Assembly (NCBI GenBank): GCA_963747335.1
Contig: CAVVEV010000012.1
Span: 310,001 to 374,000 of the forward strand
Length of the DNA stretch: 64,000 bases
Direction of reading: 5' to 3'
Origin: Prado023 sp963747335
Lineage (GTDB): Bacteria; Actinomycetota; Actinomycetes; S36-B12; CAIYMF01
Position 1 is the first letter of the stretch; every line of letters begins with the position of its first letter. Below are positions 17,825-29,559 of this stretch, piece by piece. The position numbers and the translations under genes are program-made. A model generated the notes under the pieces. That model was given only the letters and a program-made list of their open reading frames with translations. It ran no database searches and was not told the origin of the DNA.

Positions 17825-17897
17825 GGCCCCATCGTCTAGTGGCCCAGGACGCCGCCCTTTCAAGGCGGTAGCACGGGTTCGAATCCCGTTGGGGCTA
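17825..17897 (+). tRNA. tRNA-Glu (UUC)
   Basis: A complete 73-base cloverleaf. The acceptor stem GGCCCCA pairs with TGGGGCT (one G-T pair), the anticodon loop is CTTTCAA with anticodon TTC, and the T arm is ACGGGTTCGAATCCCGT. CCA is not encoded. It is the first of three tRNAs read in the same direction. Confidence 0.95.
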
Positions 17898-17972
17898 CGA
17901 CCAGCCCATCGGGGTGCACGGCACGACCGCAGTCCCCGGACTGCGGAGCACAACGGCCTCGCGGCAACGCAG

Positions 17973-18046
17973 GGCCCCGTAGCGCAGTTGGTTAGCGCGC
18001 CGCCCTGTCACGGCGGAGGTCGCGGGTTCGAGTCCCGTCGGGGTCG
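17973..18046 (+). tRNA. tRNA-Asp (GUC)
   Basis: A 74-base cloverleaf with acceptor GGCCCCG/CGGGGTC, anticodon loop CTGTCAC (anticodon GTC) and T arm GCGGGTTCGAGTCCCGT. Discriminator base G and no encoded CCA. It sits 75 bases after tRNA-Glu. Confidence 0.96.
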
Positions 18047-18081
18047 CTCCAGATCCGGAATCCGGTTCCTCGGAACCGACC

Positions 18082-18155
18082 GGCCAGGTAGCTCAGTTGG
18101 TACGAGCGTCCGACTGAAAATCGGAAGGTCGGCGGTTCGACCCCGCCCCTGGCCA
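18082..18155 (+). tRNA. tRNA-Phe (GAA)
   Basis: A 74-base cloverleaf with acceptor GGCCAGG/CCTGGCC fully paired, anticodon stem TCCGA/TCGGA around CTGAAAA (anticodon GAA), and T arm GGCGGTTCGACCCCGCC. Last gene of the array, immediately followed by a terminator. No integrated element or att duplication is seen at its 3' end. Confidence 0.96.
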
Positions 18156-18157
18156 CA

Positions 18158-18197
18158 GCGAAGCCCCTCATGTCTCCCCCGTCGTGAGGGGCTTCGC
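18158..18197 (+). terminator. Terminator of the tRNA array
   Basis: A perfect 13-base-pair stem, GCGAAGCCCCTCA / TGAGGGGCTTCGC, with a 14-base loop begins two bases after tRNA-Phe. There is no U-tract, as is usual in high-G+C actinobacteria. Confidence 0.85.
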
Positions 18198-18281
18198 CCT
18201 GTGCGCAGGTCGCACATGGCCCAGGTGGCGAGCAGGAGCGCGGCAAGTCGTCTCCCGGAACCGGCCCGCTAGGGTCAGACA

Positions 18282-19634
18282 GTGGCTGAACCGGGACCGT
18301 CGCCGAGCCCGATGCCCGAGCCTTCTGCAGCGGCCACCTCAGCCCGCGAGATCCTTCGCCTGGCCGTCCCGGCATTCGGTGCGCTGGTGGCCCAGCCGCT
18401 GTTCACGCTGATCGACGCCGCCATCGTCGCCACGCTGGGAACCACCTCCCTGGCAGCGCTGGGAGCCGGTGCCCAGGTGTTCACCACGGTCACCGGCCTG
18501 GCGATCTTCCTGGCCTATGGGACGACCGCCGTCGTCGCGCGGCGGGTGGGTGCCGGACAGGTCGCAGCCGGGATCAGCGACGGGATCGAGGGTGTTGCCC
18601 TCGGCCTGGCCCTCGGGCTCGCCGCGACTGCCGGCACGTGGCTGCTGGGCCCACAGCTGCTGGCCTGGATCGGCACCTCCCCGGCGACCACCCCCGAGGC
18701 GCTGGCCTACCTGCGCACGATCAGCCTCGCGTTCCCGTTCGCCCTGGCCGCCATGGCGGCCATCGGGGTGCTGCGCGGCCTGCAGGACACGGCCACGACC
18801 CTGTGGGTCACGCTCGCCGCCGTGGGCACGAACCTCGCCCTGGCCGCCTACCTCGTGCTGGTCGCCCGATGGGGGATCACCGGATCGGCATGGGCGACAG
18901 TGGTCGCCGAGGCAGTGGCGGCTGTGCTGTTCCTCGCCGAGCTGGCCCGCAGGGCCCGGCGGAACGGAGCGTCGCTGCGTCCCAGCCGATCTGGCGTGCT
19001 CGTGGCCGCCCGCGGGTCGATCCCGCTGTTCTGGCGCACTGTCGCCCTGCGCGCGGTCTTCGTCCTGGCCGTCGTCGTGGCCGCCCGCCTCGGGGACGCC
19101 GAGCTGGCCGCCTACTACGTGACCTTCACGATCTGGTACCTGCTGGCCCTCGGCATGGACGCGCTGGCCATCGCCGGGCAGGCGCTGCTCGGCCGCCACC
19201 TGGGTGCCGGCTCCCTGGGTACCGCCCGGGCCGTGACCTGGCAGATGACTCGCTGGGGGGTCTGGCTCGGGGTGATCCTCATGGGGCTGGTCCTGGCAGC
19301 CAGACCCTGGGTCCCGGGCCTGTTCGGGGAGGACCCTGTGGTCCAGGCGATGGTGGCCTCGGCGCTGGTCGTGGTGGCCCTCCAGCAGCCGCTGGCCGGC
19401 GTGGTCTTCGTGCTCGACGGCGTTCTGCTGGGTGCCGGGGACGCGCGGTTCCTGGTGTGGGCCCAGGTTCTGGCGCTGACGGCCTTCGCCCCGGCGGCGT
19501 GGTGGGTCCTGCACACCCAGGGCAGCGTCACTGCGTTGTGGTGGGCGCTGACGTTGTTCATGCTGGCGCGAGGGGCCGCGTTCCTGTGGCGGGTCCGCGG
19601 AACGGCGTGGCTGGTGCCGGGCGCGACCCGCTGA
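18282..19634 (+). CDS. MATE family efflux protein (DinF-like)
   Basis: A 450-residue membrane protein with about 12 TMs in two homologous halves, beginning ILRLAVPAFGALVAQPLFTLIDAAIVATLGT, the MATE N-terminal signature. It resembles the DinF/NorM group, cation-coupled drug or metabolite antiporters; the substrate is not predictable. The GTG start at 18282 is 6 bases after TAGGGT (18270-18275) and has no Shine-Dalgarno sequence, so the mRNA is probably leaderless. It is convergent with bldC. Confidence 0.9.
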   Translation: MAEPGPSPSPMPEPSAAATSAREILRLAVPAFGALVAQPLFTLIDAAIVATLGTTSLAALGAGAQVFTTVTGLAIFLAYGTTAVVARRVGAGQVAAGISDGIEGVALGLALGLAATAGTWLLGPQLLAWIGTSPATTPEALAYLRTISLAFPFALAAMAAIGVLRGLQDTATTLWVTLAAVGTNLALAAYLVLVARWGITGSAWATVVAEAVAAVLFLAELARRARRNGASLRPSRSGVLVAARGSIPLFWRTVALRAVFVLAVVVAARLGDAELAAYYVTFTIWYLLALGMDALAIAGQALLGRHLGAGSLGTARAVTWQMTRWGVWLGVILMGLVLAARPWVPGLFGEDPVVQAMVASALVVVALQQPLAGVVFVLDGVLLGAGDARFLVWAQVLALTAFAPAAWWVLHTQGSVTALWWALTLFMLARGAAFLWRVRGTAWLVPGATR

Positions 19635-19672
19635 GGGGCCGATGCGCCGTGGAGCGTTCTGGCGGCGCCCTG

Positions 19673-19900
19673 CTACCCGGTCGGTGCGTCCTGCGACATG
19701 CCGTTGCGCGGGGCGGGGATGCTCTCCAGCAGCCCACGGACCTCGCTCTCGAGGTAGCGCCGGTGCCCGCCGAGGGTACGGATCGAGGTGAGCTTCCCGG
19801 AGTTCGCCCAGCGCGTCACGGTCTTCGGATCGACGCGGAACAGCGCTGCAACCTCAGCGGGCGTGAGCAGCGGTTCCACTTCCTGCCGTTGTGCAGCCAT
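19673..19900 (-). CDS. bldC: BldC-type small MerR-like transcriptional regulator
   Basis: A 75-residue DNA-binding protein nearly identical in core to Streptomyces BldC: EPLLTPAEVAALFRVDPKTVTRWANSGKLTSIRTLGGHRRY is a winged helix-turn-helix of the MerR/excisionase type without effector domain. BldC proteins bind head-to-tail direct repeats cooperatively and control development in Streptomyces; they are also conserved in non-sporulating actinobacteria. GAGGAG lies 6 bases before the ATG. The neighbour order bldC-DUF3073-purM-purF is the same as in Streptomyces. Confidence 0.95.
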   Translation of the reverse strand: MAAQRQEVEPLLTPAEVAALFRVDPKTVTRWANSGKLTSIRTLGGHRRYLESEVRGLLESIPAPRNGMSQDAPTG

Positions 19901-20233
19901 TGCGGACTCCTCGGTGATTGTTCACAGAACGTGCTCAAACGGGCATCTGCCCAGAGCATGACACCGAGACCCATGCCACATCAACACGGGGAGGGCATTT
20001 TCTCAGGGCATTCCGCAATCCCCGGGTAACGCCACGCCAAGCATCCGGGCGCGCCGGGAGACCGGGGCACCGGGCGACACGTCACATTGGCCGACGATCG
20101 CGATGAGGCGGGCGCGTGCACCCGTGGCCGGGTAGTATGTCCCCGATCACGCCTCCCGCCGGCAGGCGTGGATGACGTGTCACGCCGGAGCACACGCACC
20201 GCCCGGGAACGCACCGGAGGAGGGGGTCGAGCC
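19901..20233. promoter_or_regulatory. Divergent promoter region between bldC and DUF3073
   Basis: A 333-base stretch without a gene. For bldC (minus strand), TTGATG (19979-19984) and CATGCT (19955-19960) are spaced by 18 bases. For DUF3073 (plus strand) a TAGTAT hexamer lies at 20133-20138, roughly 95 bases before its start, with no convincing -35. The rest is G+C rich and shows no clear structure to me. Confidence 0.4.
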
Positions 20234-20437
20234 ATGGGGCGCGGCCGAGCCAAGGCCAAGCAGACGAAGGTCGCCCGTCAGCTGAAGTACGGCGTGCCGA
20301 CCACGGACCTGGAGCGACTCCAGGCCGAGCTCGCTGGGTCCGCACCTTCCGAGGCCGACGTGAGCGACGATCTCGCCGACGACTCCGACTACGACGACCC
20401 CTACGCGAAGTACGTGGAGGAGGACGAGGAGGACTAG
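20234..20437 (+). CDS. DUF3073 family protein
   Basis: A 67-residue protein with two parts: a basic start (MGRGRAKAKQTKVARQLKY) and a strongly acidic end (DDLADDSDYDDPYAKYVEEDEED). This is the actinobacterial DUF3073 family, of unknown function, commonly found beside bldC. A purine-rich Shine-Dalgarno stretch (GGAGGAGGGGG) precedes the ATG. The bipolar charge could suit nucleic-acid or ribosome binding, but that is speculation. Confidence 0.85.
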   Translation: MGRGRAKAKQTKVARQLKYGVPTTDLERLQAELAGSAPSEADVSDDLADDSDYDDPYAKYVEEDEED

Positions 20438-20453
20438 TCGCAGCTCATGCGAC

Positions 20454-20454
<1 letters not shown>
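20436..20454. terminator. Bidirectional terminator between DUF3073 and purM
   Basis: AGTCGCA-GCTCA-TGCGACT: a perfect 7-base-pair stem with a 5-base loop fills the 16-base gap between the two convergent genes and overlaps the DUF3073 stop codon by two bases. Confidence 0.55.
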
Positions 20455-21577
<1,123 letters not shown>

Positions 21578-21581
<4 letters not shown>

Positions 21582-23065
21582 GGGGCGACCACCTCCTCGG
21601 CCTCCAGCAGGTACTTCCCCAAGAGCTCGGGCTCGGGAAGCGCGATCGGGTACACGCCGTCGAAGCACGCCCGGCACAGATTCTTCGCACCGAGGCTCGT
21701 GGCCTCGGTGAGCCCGTCCAGCGAGACGTACCCGAGGGAGTCCGCACCCAGGGAGGCGCGGATCTGTTCCACGCTGCGGTCGTTGGCGATCAGCTCGGTG
21801 CGCGTCGCGAAGTCGATCCCGTAGAAGCACGGCCAGAGCACCGGCGGGCTGGAGATCCGCACGTGCACCTCGGCGGCACCGGACTCGCGCAGCATCCGGA
21901 CGATCGCCCTCTGGGTGTTGCCGCGGACGATCGAGTCGTCCACGACAACCAGGCGCTTGCCCTCGATGACGTCGCGCAACGGGTTCAGCTTCAGCCTGAT
22001 GCCGCGCTGGCGGATGGTCTGGGAGGGCTGGATGAACGTGCGCCCGACGTAGGCGTTCTTCACCAGGCCCTGCGCGAAGGGGATGCCGCTGGCCTGCGCG
22101 TAGCCGACCGCGGCCGGTGTCCCGGACTCCGGCGTGGGGATGACCAGGTCGGCCTCGACGGGGTGCTCGCGGAAGAGCGTCCGGCCGATCTCCACGCGGG
22201 TGGCGTGCACGCTCCGGTCCGAGATCCGGGTGTCCGGCCGGGCGAGGTAGACGAACTCGAACAGGCAGCCCTTCGGCTCGGCGGGGGCGAACCGGTCGCT
22301 GCGCAGCCCTCGTTCGTCCATCGCGATGACCTCGCCGGGCTCGACCTCGCGCACGAACGATGCGCCGACGATGTCCAGGGCGGCGGTCTCGGAGGCCACG
22401 ACCCACCCGCCGCGCTCCAATTGCCCGATCACCAGCGGACGGATGCCCTGTGGGTCGCGCGCGGCGTAGAGGGTGGAGTCGTCCATGAAGACGAGGCTGA
22501 AGGCGCCACGGACGTGCGGCAGCTCGTCGACCGCGGCGCTGAGCATCGACTCGCCCTGGTGCGCGGCGAGCAGCGCGCTGAGCAGCTCCGTGTCGGAGGT
22601 CGAGTGCATGAGCGTGCCCAGGGGCAGGGCGCCGGAGCGGGTCTCGGCGTCCGCGACCCGCTCGGCCAGCTCGTGGGTGTTGGTCAGGTTGCCGTTGTGG
22701 CCCAGAGCGAGGTGGCCCGTGGCGGTGGAGCGGAACGTCGGCTGGGCGTTCTCCCAGACGCTGGACCCCGTCGTGGAGTAGCGGCAGTGACCGATGGCGA
22801 CGTGGCCCTGCAGCGAGGCGAGCACACCCTCGGTGAAGACCTGGGAGACCAGGCCCATCTCCTTGTAGACCATGATCTGGTGGCCGTCACTGACCGCCAT
22901 GCCGGCCGACTCCTGGCCCCGGTGCTGCAGCGCATAGAGGCCGAAGTACGTGAGCTTGGCGACCTCCTCGTCGCGCGCCCAGACCCCGAACACGCCGCAC
23001 GCATCCTGCGGCCCCTGGTCCTGGGGGTCGAGTTCGTGGGTGAGCATCCCATCGCCGCGCGGCAC
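21578..23065 (-). CDS. purF: Amidophosphoribosyltransferase
   Basis: A 495-residue enzyme for the committed step of purine synthesis (PRPP plus glutamine to phosphoribosylamine). Cys23 in DACGVFGVW becomes the N-terminal nucleophile of the class II glutaminase after propeptide removal. The PRPP loop is VVVDDSIVRGNTQ. The C-terminal CRACFDG region carries cysteines resembling Fe-S ligand sites of the Bacillus-type enzyme. The GTG at 23065 has no Shine-Dalgarno sequence but lies 6 bases after TAGACT, so leaderless translation is likely. First gene of a purF-purM unit. Confidence 0.96.
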
Positions 23066-23071
23066 GGGTGC

Positions 23072-23101
23072 AGTCTAGGTGCCCGGGCAGGGTCCGGTGA
23101 A
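23072..23101 (-). promoter_or_regulatory. Putative leaderless promoter of purF
   Basis: Minus strand TTCACC (23096-23101), 18-base spacer, TAGACT (23072-23077), then 6 bases to the GTG start codon. This places the transcription start at the first codon. Confidence 0.55.
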
Positions 23102-23133
23102 CGCCGCGGTCCGTGGGCGTAGCCTCGGGTCCC

Positions 23134-24042
23134 GTGCCCGCCGCCCGGATGCCCGTCCTGCTCGTGGTGGCGGCCGGCGTGCTGTTCGGGACCGCGGGCA
23201 CGGCTCAGGCCCTCGGGCCCACGGGCAGCACCCCCTTGGGCGTGGGGATCATCAGGATCGTCGTCGGGGCGATCGCCCTGCTGGTCGCGATGCCCCTGCT
23301 CGGCTCGTCGCCCAGACGGCTCCTGCCGCTCTGGCGCACCCCCGCGATGCTGGTCACGGCAATCACCGCCGGCGCGTACCAGCTGTTCTTCTTCGCCGGG
23401 GTCAGCCGGGCCGGAGTGGCCCTCGGGACGCTCGTGGCCGTGGGCAGCGCACCGCTGTTCGCCGGACTCGTCGGCTGGGCCGTCCTGCGCCACCGCCCCG
23501 CGCTCGGCTGGTTGGTGGCGACGCTGGTCTGCCTCGTGGGCCTGGGCCTGCTCACCGCCCCGGGCCTCGCCGGGGGCAGCGCCCTCGGGTTCCTGCTCGC
23601 GCTCGGGGCGGGCCTGTGCATCGCCGGCTACAACGTCGCCGCCCGGATCCAGCTCGATCGGGGTGTGGGGGCCCTCGAGGTGCCCACCGGCAGCTTCGTC
23701 CTCGGCGGAGTCCTTCTGCTTCCCGTGCTCGCCGTGCAGCCGCTCGAGTGGATCTCGACCCCCTCCGGCGCGGTGATGGCCCTCTACCTCGGCGTGGCCA
23801 CCATGGGCGTGGCCAACGTCCTGCTCACTCGGGGCATGCGCACCCTGACCCCCGGGCCGGCGACCACCCTGATGCTGACCGACCCCGTGGTCGCGACCGT
23901 GCTCGGCGTGGTCGTGCTCGGCGAGACGCTGCAACCTGTCGAGGTCATCGGTGTGGTCGTCATCCTCAGCGGGCTGTTCCTCCAGGGCGTGCTGGCCAGC
24001 CGCACCTCGCCCACGGAGGTGGAGCCGGCGCCGGTGCTGTGA
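23134..24042 (+). CDS. EamA/DMT family transporter (RhaT-like)
   Basis: About 302 residues with ten hydrophobic segments and two EamA repeats (LFGTAGTAQALGPTGSTPLGVGIIRIVVGA; GPATTLMLTDPVVATVLGVVVLGETL), typical drug/metabolite transporters of the inner membrane. Function is usually export of amino acids or other metabolites; substrate unknown. The GTG at 23134 is 8 bases after TAGCCT and lacks a Shine-Dalgarno site; the ATG at 23149 is an alternative. It is divergent from purF, which leaves only 68 bases for both promoters. Confidence 0.85.
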   Translation: MPAARMPVLLVVAAGVLFGTAGTAQALGPTGSTPLGVGIIRIVVGAIALLVAMPLLGSSPRRLLPLWRTPAMLVTAITAGAYQLFFFAGVSRAGVALGTLVAVGSAPLFAGLVGWAVLRHRPALGWLVATLVCLVGLGLLTAPGLAGGSALGFLLALGAGLCIAGYNVAARIQLDRGVGALEVPTGSFVLGGVLLLPVLAVQPLEWISTPSGAVMALYLGVATMGVANVLLTRGMRTLTPGPATTLMLTDPVVATVLGVVVLGETLQPVEVIGVVVILSGLFLQGVLASRTSPTEVEPAPVL

Positions 24043-24111
24043 GCCGGCACGCACGCGCCCCGGGGGATCTGGGGCGGGCGCCGATCGGAGTCACCTGATA
24101 GGACTGCCCAC

Positions 24112-24813
24112 GTGGAGCCGTTGATGGGGTTGGCCGTGCTGGGGGTGGCCCTCGGCGGCCTGGCCCAGTCGGTCACGGGGCTCGGGTTCGCACTCGTAGC
24201 GGCGCCGGCGCTGATCGCCGTCCTTGGGCCTCGGCAGGGGGTGGGCGTCGTGGTCCTGCTGGGCACCGTGGCCTCGGTGCTGCCGCTGATCGGCCACCGG
24301 CGGCGGGTCCGGGTGCGCGACACGGCCACGCTGCTGGTCCCCACGCTGCTGGCCACCCCGGTGGTCGCCGCCCTGCTCGCCGGAGTGGACACCGCCACGG
24401 TTGCCATCGCGGCAGGTATCGCGGTCCTGATCGGGGTCGTCGCGCTGTGGCGTGGCTTCACCTGGGATCGCCTGGTGTCCATTCCCGGGGCCGTCGGGAC
24501 CGGCATCACCAGCGCCGCACTCAACGTGATCGGAGGCGTGGGCGGTCCGCCCGTCGGGCTGTACGCGGCGAACGCCGGCTGGGATCCGCCTGAGTCCCGG
24601 GCCAGCCTGCAGGCGTTCTTCCTCGTCCAGGGGATCGCCACGGTCGCTGTCGTCGGGCTGACCTGGCCGGACGCCTGGATGGTCGCAGCCCTGGTCATCG
24701 GAACCCTGACCGGCATGTGGGTGGCACCGCGGATCCCCGAGGACGCCGCCCGACTCGCGGTCCTGGGCGTTGCTGCCTTCGGCGGAGTCGCGCTCATCCT
24801 CGGGAACCTGTAG
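24112..24813 (+). CDS. Sulfite exporter TauE/SafE family membrane protein
   Basis: A 233-residue TauE/SafE (DUF81) protein with about eight TMs. The first family repeat shows as GLAQSVTGLGFALVAAPALI and the second as GVGGPPVGLYAANAGW. Members export sulfite, sulfoacetate or other organosulfur anions. A GTG start is used, with TAGGAC 7 bases upstream and no Shine-Dalgarno site. It follows the EamA transporter by 69 bases and may be co-transcribed. Confidence 0.85.
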   Translation: MEPLMGLAVLGVALGGLAQSVTGLGFALVAAPALIAVLGPRQGVGVVVLLGTVASVLPLIGHRRRVRVRDTATLLVPTLLATPVVAALLAGVDTATVAIAAGIAVLIGVVALWRGFTWDRLVSIPGAVGTGITSAALNVIGGVGGPPVGLYAANAGWDPPESRASLQAFFLVQGIATVAVVGLTWPDAWMVAALVIGTLTGMWVAPRIPEDAARLAVLGVAAFGGVALILGNL

Positions 24814-24860
24814 CAGCGCATGGGCCATTCCGCCGGGTGAGCAGACGCCACCGACAGCGC

Positions 24861-25232
24861 TCAGATCGTGACCACGGGGAGCCACGGGTCGAGATCCGCG
24901 CGTTCGCCACTGGCCCGGATGCGTCCGGCCGCCTTCGCCTGCGCCCATGTCGTCGTGCCGGTGGCCAGGGCCAGCCATGTCGCGGGGTCCATCTCGACGA
25001 CGGCTGAGGGAGTCCCCCGTCGGTGCACCGGGCCGGGGACGGCCTGCACTGCGGCGAACGGCGGGATGCGAACCTCCACCGAGTGCCCGGGGGCTCGGTC
25101 GGTCAGGGCCTGCAGGGTGTACTGGACGGCCAGTCGCTCGGTGGCCCGGTCGACCGGCTCGCCAGGTGGGCCGCCGGCGAGGGCACGGACGGCGGCCACA
25201 CCGTCGTCGTCGGGGATCCGAGTGCGGGCCAT
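24861..25232 (-). CDS. Bacterial SCP-2-like (sterol carrier family) protein
   Basis: A 123-residue protein of the actinobacterial group annotated as sterol carrier family protein, routinely encoded next to purF/purM. The segment VEVRIPPFAAVQAVPGPVHRRGTPSAVVEMDPATWLALATGTTTWAQAKAAGRIRASGERADL matches the SCP-2 ligand-cavity core (compare the usual D-x-x-T-W-x-x-L...G). Function is unknown; lipid or hydrophobic metabolite binding is inferred. GGGGAG precedes the ATG. Confidence 0.8.
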   Translation of the reverse strand: MARTRIPDDDGVAAVRALAGGPPGEPVDRATERLAVQYTLQALTDRAPGHSVEVRIPPFAAVQAVPGPVHRRGTPSAVVEMDPATWLALATGTTTWAQAKAAGRIRASGERADLDPWLPVVTI

Positions 25233-25281
25233 GTCCTGATTCTCCCCGATGACAGATCCGCCCGAGGTCGCGAGGCGCGGC

Positions 25282-25857
25282 TCAGCCGACCGCGCGGCGG
25301 CCTTCCCTTGCGGCCGTCACGATCTTCGCGATCCGGGCTGCGCGGGTCTCGGGTCGTTTCGCGCTGACCACGAAGTACAGGTTCTGCTTGCGGATCCCCG
25401 GCGGCATCCCGTCGAAGAACTCGCGGGCCGCGGGATCGGCGTCGAGAGCCGTCGCCAGATCGTCGGGCACCTCGAGGCGCTCGACCGTGTCGAGGATCTC
25501 CCACGAGCCGTTGCCCTTCGCGACCTCGATCGCGCGCAGCCCCCGCTCGGTCATGAGGCCCGCCGGGATCAACCGGGACAGCCGCTCCTTGTTGCTCGCC
25601 GACCAGGTCGAGGTCGGCTTGCGCGGGGTGACCAGCTGCAGCCCGAACCGCTCGTCGCGGGTACGCACCGTGGAGTCGATCCAGCCGAAGCAGAGCGCCT
25701 CCTCGACGACCTCGTCGTAGCTGGGCGCCGGATGGTCGTTGCCCCGCCGGGGCATCACCAGCCAGATCCCGGGGGACGTGTCGGCGTTGGCCTCGAGCCA
25801 CTCCCGCCACTGCGCGCGCGAGGTGACGAGCACCTGCTCGTAGTGGTCGAGTCCCAT
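25282..25857 (-). CDS. YdeI/OmpD-associated (OmdA) family protein
   Basis: A 191-residue cytoplasmic protein of the YdeI/OmdA family. Landmarks: WREWLEANADTSPGIWLVMPR, SYDEVVEEALCFGWIDSTVR and the C-terminal FFDGMPPGIRKQNLYFVVSAKRPETRAARI. The family has been linked to resistance to cationic peptides in enterobacteria, but the biochemical role is unclear. The ATG at 25857 is chosen because the product then starts at the family N-terminus; the longer reading runs into a non-conserved Cys/Arg-rich leader. Confidence 0.82.
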   Translation of the reverse strand: MGLDHYEQVLVTSRAQWREWLEANADTSPGIWLVMPRRGNDHPAPSYDEVVEEALCFGWIDSTVRTRDERFGLQLVTPRKPTSTWSASNKERLSRLIPAGLMTERGLRAIEVAKGNGSWEILDTVERLEVPDDLATALDADPAAREFFDGMPPGIRKQNLYFVVSAKRPETRAARIAKIVTAAREGRRAVG

Positions 25858-26133
25858 CGCGGAATGTTCCCATGGCTCAGGGTCCGCCGGCGCGCGGACC
25901 GGGCACCACCCACAGCACGGCCGCATCGCGGCCCCGCCCAATCCTCGCGGTCGCTCCAGTCGACAGGGCAACCCCCGTGGGGGACCCGCGCAAACCTCGC
26001 GGTCGCAATGGTCGCAAGACTCCGCAGGAGATCGCTCGTTTCGACCGAAACAGCCGCGAAGTGCCACTTGCGGGGGTGCCCGCGCCCAGCCGCACGCCTG
26101 GTTCGACGGGAACGGGCGCGAGGTTGGCGCCCC
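25858..26133. other. Gene-free region between purL and the YdeI-like gene
   Basis: 276 bases with no credible gene. It holds a 12-base direct repeat (CCTCGCGGTCGC near 25943 and 25996), a tandem GGTCGCAA doublet beside the second copy, a hairpin CCCCCGTGGGGG near 25971-25982 and the palindrome GTTTCGACCGAAAC (26038-26051). One of these hairpins may terminate purL transcription; the repeats may be an operator for the downstream YdeI-like gene. Confidence 0.35.
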
Positions 26134-28430
<2,297 letters not shown>

Positions 28431-28434
<4 letters not shown>

Positions 28435-29138
28435 GCGTGCGCCCCCTGTGCGGCGCCGGCCATCGATCCGCCCCCAGCCAGGTGGGCCAGGATCGAGGTG
28501 AAGAACCCCAGGCCGTCGGTGCCGGGGCCGGTGAGTGCCTCGACCGCATGCTCCGGGTGCGGCATCAGTCCGACGACGTTGCCCGCCTCGTTGCAGATGC
28601 CCGCGATGTTGCGCTGCGAGCCGTTCGGGTTCACGCCCGCGTAGTAGGCGATGACGCGGCCCTCGCCCTCCAGCGCGTCGAGGGTGGATTCGTCGGCCTG
28701 GAAGCGGCCCTCGCCGTTCTTGAGCGGGATGACGATGCGCTCGCCGGCCTCGTAGTCGCGGGTCCACGGCGTGGCCGCGTTCGCGATCTCGAGCTCCTGG
28801 TCGCGGCAGAGGAAGTGCAGCCCGGCGTTGCGCGTCAGCGCACCGGGGAGCAGGTGGGACTCGCAGAGGATCTGGAAGCCGTTGCAGATGCCGAGCACCG
28901 GAAGCCCGCCCTGCGCGGCGTCGATGATGGCGCCCATGGCCGGGGCGAACCGGCTGATCGCCCCGCAGCGCAGGTAGTCCCCGTAGGAGAAGCCCCCGGG
29001 CAGGACCACGGCGTCCACGGAGTGCAGGTCAGCGTCTGCGTGCCACAGTGCGACGGACTCGCCGCCGGCGATCCGGACCGCGCGCGCCGCATCCCGGTCA
29101 TCCAGCGACCCGGGGAAGGTCACGACGCCGATGCGCAT
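28431..29138 (-). CDS. purQ: FGAM synthase glutaminase subunit PurQ
   Basis: A 235-residue class I glutamine amidotransferase. The nucleophile cysteine is in VLGICNGFQ, the catalytic His/Glu in MPHPEHAVE. It starts MRIGVVTFPGSLDDRDAARAV, typical of PurQ. Supplies ammonia to PurL. TGATG overlap with purS upstream and ATGA overlap with purL downstream imply stoichiometric production. Confidence 0.97.
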
Positions 29139-29467
29139 CAGGCCCGCTCCCCCGCGACCGGGGCCCCGGCGTCGTCGGCGCCGGCCTCACAGGTGCAGTC
29201 GTCGCAGTCGCAGGCGATCTCCTCACCCTCCTCGTAGATCTCGTAGTCCTCGATCACGGGGTTGCTCAGCAGCGAGCCGGCCAGCTCGTGGAGGCGTTCG
29301 GAGAGCTCCTCGTCGATCTCGCCCTCGACCTCGATCTCGAAGCGCTTGCCCTGACGGACGGAGGCGACACCGGTCAGGCCAAGGCGGCCCAGGGCTCCCA
29401 TCACCGCCCGCCCCTGCGGGTCGAGGATCTCGGGCTTGAGCATGACGTCGACGACGACGCGGGCCAC
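29138..29467 (-). CDS. purS: FGAM synthase subunit PurS with cysteine-rich tail
   Basis: The core, residues 1-83 (MARVVVDVMLKPEILDPQGRAV... through VIEDYEIYEE), is a normal PurS, the small dimeric subunit that bridges PurQ and PurL. The GTG start at 29467 is set by AGGAG five bases upstream. Unusually the protein goes on for 26 more residues: IACDCDDCTCEAGADDAGAPVAGERA, with cysteines at 86, 88, 91 and 93 in a CxCxxCxC array flanked by acids. PurS is normally about 80-85 residues. A putative -10 TAGGCT lies at 29504-29509. Confidence 0.93.
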   Translation of the reverse strand: MARVVVDVMLKPEILDPQGRAVMGALGRLGLTGVASVRQGKRFEIEVEGEIDEELSERLHELAGSLLSNPVIEDYEIYEEGEEIACDCDDCTCEAGADDAGAPVAGERA

Positions 29468-29559
29468 GGCAACTCCTGGGGGTGCGGCGAAACTGCTGGG
29501 CACAGCCTACTTCGGCTGCCCCACGGGCCCGACCAGGACCGGGCCACGCGCCGCGCGCA

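Noticed and set aside
17825..18197. tRNA array as an integration hotspot
   Set aside because: No integrase, no duplicated tRNA 3' end and no phage genes; the array is followed by a terminator and a MATE gene.
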